Assembly (NCBI RefSeq): GCF_025564065.1
Contig: NZ_JAMGZK010000052.1
Location: forward strand, 124,001 to 188,000
Length of the DNA: 64,000 nucleotides
From: Silvania hatchlandensis
GTDB lineage: Bacteria; Pseudomonadota; Gammaproteobacteria; Enterobacterales; Enterobacteriaceae
Direction: 5' to 3'
Below, piece after piece: positions 62,356-64,000 of this stretch. Under the pieces are notes generated by a model that was given only the letters and a program-made list of their open reading frames with translations, had not been told where the DNA came from and did no database searches. The translations under genes and the position numbers were made by a program. Within the stretch, counting starts at the first letter, position 1. Each line of letters starts with the position of its first letter.

Positions 62356-63444
62356 CTATTTGCCCTCCATTACCGCCTTTTGCGCCACCACCGCCGCTTT
62401 CTGCTGCATCCGGTTTTGCATCTGGTCAATGATCACCGCCACGATAATCACCAGCCCTTTGATCACCATCTGCCAGAACTCGCTGACCCCCATCATCACC
62501 AGTCCGTCGGCCAAAAAGCCAATCACAAAGGCGCCAATCAGGGTGCCAAGAATAGTGCCACGCCCGCCGGCCAGCGACGTTCCGCCCAGTACCACCGCGG
62601 CGATGGCGTTCATCTCAAAGGCGGTGCCGTTGGCCGGATGGCTCGCCAGCAACTGGGCGGAGACCACAATCCCGGCGATGGCGGCGCAGAAACCCGACAG
62701 AGTGTAGACCAGGATTTTCACCCGTTTGACCCGCACCCCGGAAAGCTCCGCTGCGCGTTCGTTATCGCCGATGGCGTACACGTGGCGGCCAAACGGCAGG
62801 CGGCGGGCGATATAGGCGATCACCAGCGCCAGCACAATCATCATCCAGATGGCCCACGGAATGCCGAGCAGCGTTCCCGCGCCTATTTCATCAAAACCGG
62901 TATTGCCCAACTGCGGATTGCCGGACAACCCTGGGAAGGTCTGCCCGTCGGAGGTGAGCATCGCGGCACCGCGCAGCACGTACATGGTGCCGAGGGTGCA
63001 GATAAAGGGTGCCACGTTATAGCGGGTGATGATCCAGCCGTTTATCGAGCCGATAAAGGCGCCAATCAGCAGAACGATGGGCACAATGACCCACACGCTT
63101 GGGAAGATGGCGATGCCAAACATCGGCAGCACAATGCCTTTGGTGATCATCCACCCGGCGATCATCCCGCACAGCCCAAGCGTAGCGCCAATCGACAGGT
63201 CGATCCCGGCGGTGATGATCACAAAGGTGATCCCCAGTGCCAGGAAGGCGTTGATGGCGATGTGTTTAATCATAATCACCAGGCTGCCCGGGGAGAGAAA
63301 ACCGGGCACGGTCATGGTGAAAAAGCCGACGATTAAAAACAGCGCAATGAAGGTGCGCATCTTCAGCAACAGCAGGAGTAATTTTTCCCGGGAAGGCGCG
63401 GCCCCTTTTTGCGGCATCAGCGCGACAGATTGTGTTGTTTTCAT
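62356..63444 (-). CDS. ABC sugar transporter permease (RbsC/AraH type)
   Basis: A 362-residue inner-membrane permease of the ribose/xylose/arabinose class. It has ALGITFVIITAGIDLSIGAT, YNVAPFICTLGTMYVLRGAA, FGRHVYAIGDNERAAELSGV (cytoplasmic loop for the ATPase), and AAVVLGGTSLAGGRGTILGT. The ATG at 63444 follows CAGGGG and stands one base after the stop of the ATPase gene, so it is preferred to a GTG 18 bases upstream. The sugar is unknown; D-apiose or a related pentose is a fair guess from the neighbourhood. Confidence 0.88.
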   Translation of the reverse strand: MKTTQSVALMPQKGAAPSREKLLLLLLKMRTFIALFLIVGFFTMTVPGFLSPGSLVIMIKHIAINAFLALGITFVIITAGIDLSIGATLGLCGMIAGWMITKGIVLPMFGIAIFPSVWVIVPIVLLIGAFIGSINGWIITRYNVAPFICTLGTMYVLRGAAMLTSDGQTFPGLSGNPQLGNTGFDEIGAGTLLGIPWAIWMMIVLALVIAYIARRLPFGRHVYAIGDNERAAELSGVRVKRVKILVYTLSGFCAAIAGIVVSAQLLASHPANGTAFEMNAIAAVVLGGTSLAGGRGTILGTLIGAFVIGFLADGLVMMGVSEFWQMVIKGLVIIVAVIIDQMQNRMQQKAAVVAQKAVMEGK

Positions 63445-63445
63445 A

Positions 63446-64000
63446 TCAGAACCCCTGAGCACTTGCGGTTACCAGTGCCGATTCTTCGGCCCGATCGCGA
63501 ACAATATCGGCGGTGAGTTTGCCGCCGGACATCACCAGAATGCGGTCAGATACCGCCATAATCTCTTTCAAATCTGAGGTGGAGAACACCACCGCAATCC
63601 CCTCTTGCGACAGCTGCACCATCATGCGAAACACGTCCGCTTTGGCGCCCACGTCGATGCCGCGCGTCGGTTCATCCAGAAACAGCACCTTCGGGTTGGT
63701 CAGCAGCGAGCGGCCAATCACCACTTTTTGCTGATTACCGCCGCTGAGGGCCTGGATCTCCACCTCCGGAGCTGAGACCTTGATCGACAGGTTGCCGATG
63801 GTGCTGGCGACCACTTCCTGCTCGGCTTTTTGCTCGATGGCAAAGCCGCGCTGCAGACGCCGCCACAGGCTGGCGATGGTCAGGTTGCTGGCGACCGACG
63901 AGCCCGGGAAAATCCCGGTGCGTTTACGGTCTTCCGGCACCAGGCTCATCCCCATGCGGATGCGCTCGGCGGTGGTCAGCCGCTGCGGCACCGGCTTGCT
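63446..64000 (-). CDS. ABC sugar transporter ATP-binding protein (RbsA type), C-terminal part
   Basis: Only about 184 C-terminal residues lie in the window; the gene continues past base 64000. They belong to the second nucleotide-binding domain of RbsA/XylG-type double ATPases: LVPEDRKRTGIFPGSSVASN, signature ALSGGNQQKVVIGRSL, Walker B VLFLDEPTRGIDVGAKADV, and TSDLKEIMAVSDRILVMSGG. The Walker A is outside. It forms the importer with the permease downstream; a substrate-binding protein gene should lie beyond the window. Confidence 0.88.
   Translation of the reverse strand, partial: SKPVPQRLTTAERIRMGMSLVPEDRKRTGIFPGSSVASNLTIASLWRRLQRGFAIEQKAEQEVVASTIGNLSIKVSAPEVEIQALSGGNQQKVVIGRSLLTNPKVLFLDEPTRGIDVGAKADVFRMMVQLSQEGIAVVFSTSDLKEIMAVSDRILVMSGGKLTADIVRDRAEESALVTASAQGF

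Overview
The window looks like a chromosomal segment of an Enterobacteriaceae member close to Enterobacter, Lelliottia, Leclercia or Klebsiella. The reasons are the high-GC enteric codon use, the srfABC genes first named in Salmonella, a urea amidolyase and Urt locus of enteric type, and IS3 and IS30 family remnants. No rRNA, tRNA, phage or CRISPR array was recognised. The identifications come from reading motifs and gene order; no database search was run.

Layout. (1) 1-10.4 kb, + strand: urea use as nitrogen source. It holds the end of allophanate hydrolase, urea carboxylase, a GntR regulator and the five-gene ABC importer urtABCDE. (2) 10.5-15.4 kb: small accessory genes, namely a GNAT acetyltransferase, a class I glutamine amidotransferase, a frameshifted phospholipase D-type nuclease, and an MFS transporter downstream of an enolase-superfamily enzyme. 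(3) 15.6-33.6 kb, - strand: a type I secretion operon in the order TolC-like protein, ABC exporter, HlyD-type adaptor, giant adhesin of about 3450 residues, and a TPR-sulfotransferase whose start overlaps the adhesin stop. A good promoter lies at about 33.7 kb. (4) 34.4-51.5 kb, - strand: a tightly packed 13-gene envelope cluster built around srfA-srfB-srfC. It adds two von Willebrand A proteins, a Sel1/TPR-like membrane protein, an ABC transporter pair of LolCDE/MacB type, a periplasmic FGE-like protein, two coiled-coil lipoproteins and two small secreted proteins. (5) 51.6-52.3 kb: a graveyard of IS3 and IS30 family fragments. (6) 52.4-64 kb: a sugar locus best explained as D-apiose or apioside catabolism. 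It has split transketolase subunits, an isomerase, an FGGY kinase, a SorC regulator, a GPH symporter overlapping a GH140 (apiosidase-type) enzyme without signal peptide, a ROK regulator, and a convergent RbsC/RbsA-type ABC sugar importer cut off by the window end.

How the genes work together. Region 1 would import urea and carboxylate and hydrolyse it to ammonia and CO2. Region 3 would export a surface adhesin that may also be modified by a co-translated sulfotransferase. Region 4 contains an actin/Hsp70-like ATPase, a dynamin-like GTPase and membrane-anchored vWA proteins, which suggests an energised assembly or signalling machine spanning the envelope; its function is not established and it is the best candidate here for an undescribed system. 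Region 6 would import an apioside, release apiose in the cytoplasm, and convert it through apulose and apulose 4-phosphate to xylulose 5-phosphate and dihydroxyacetone phosphate.
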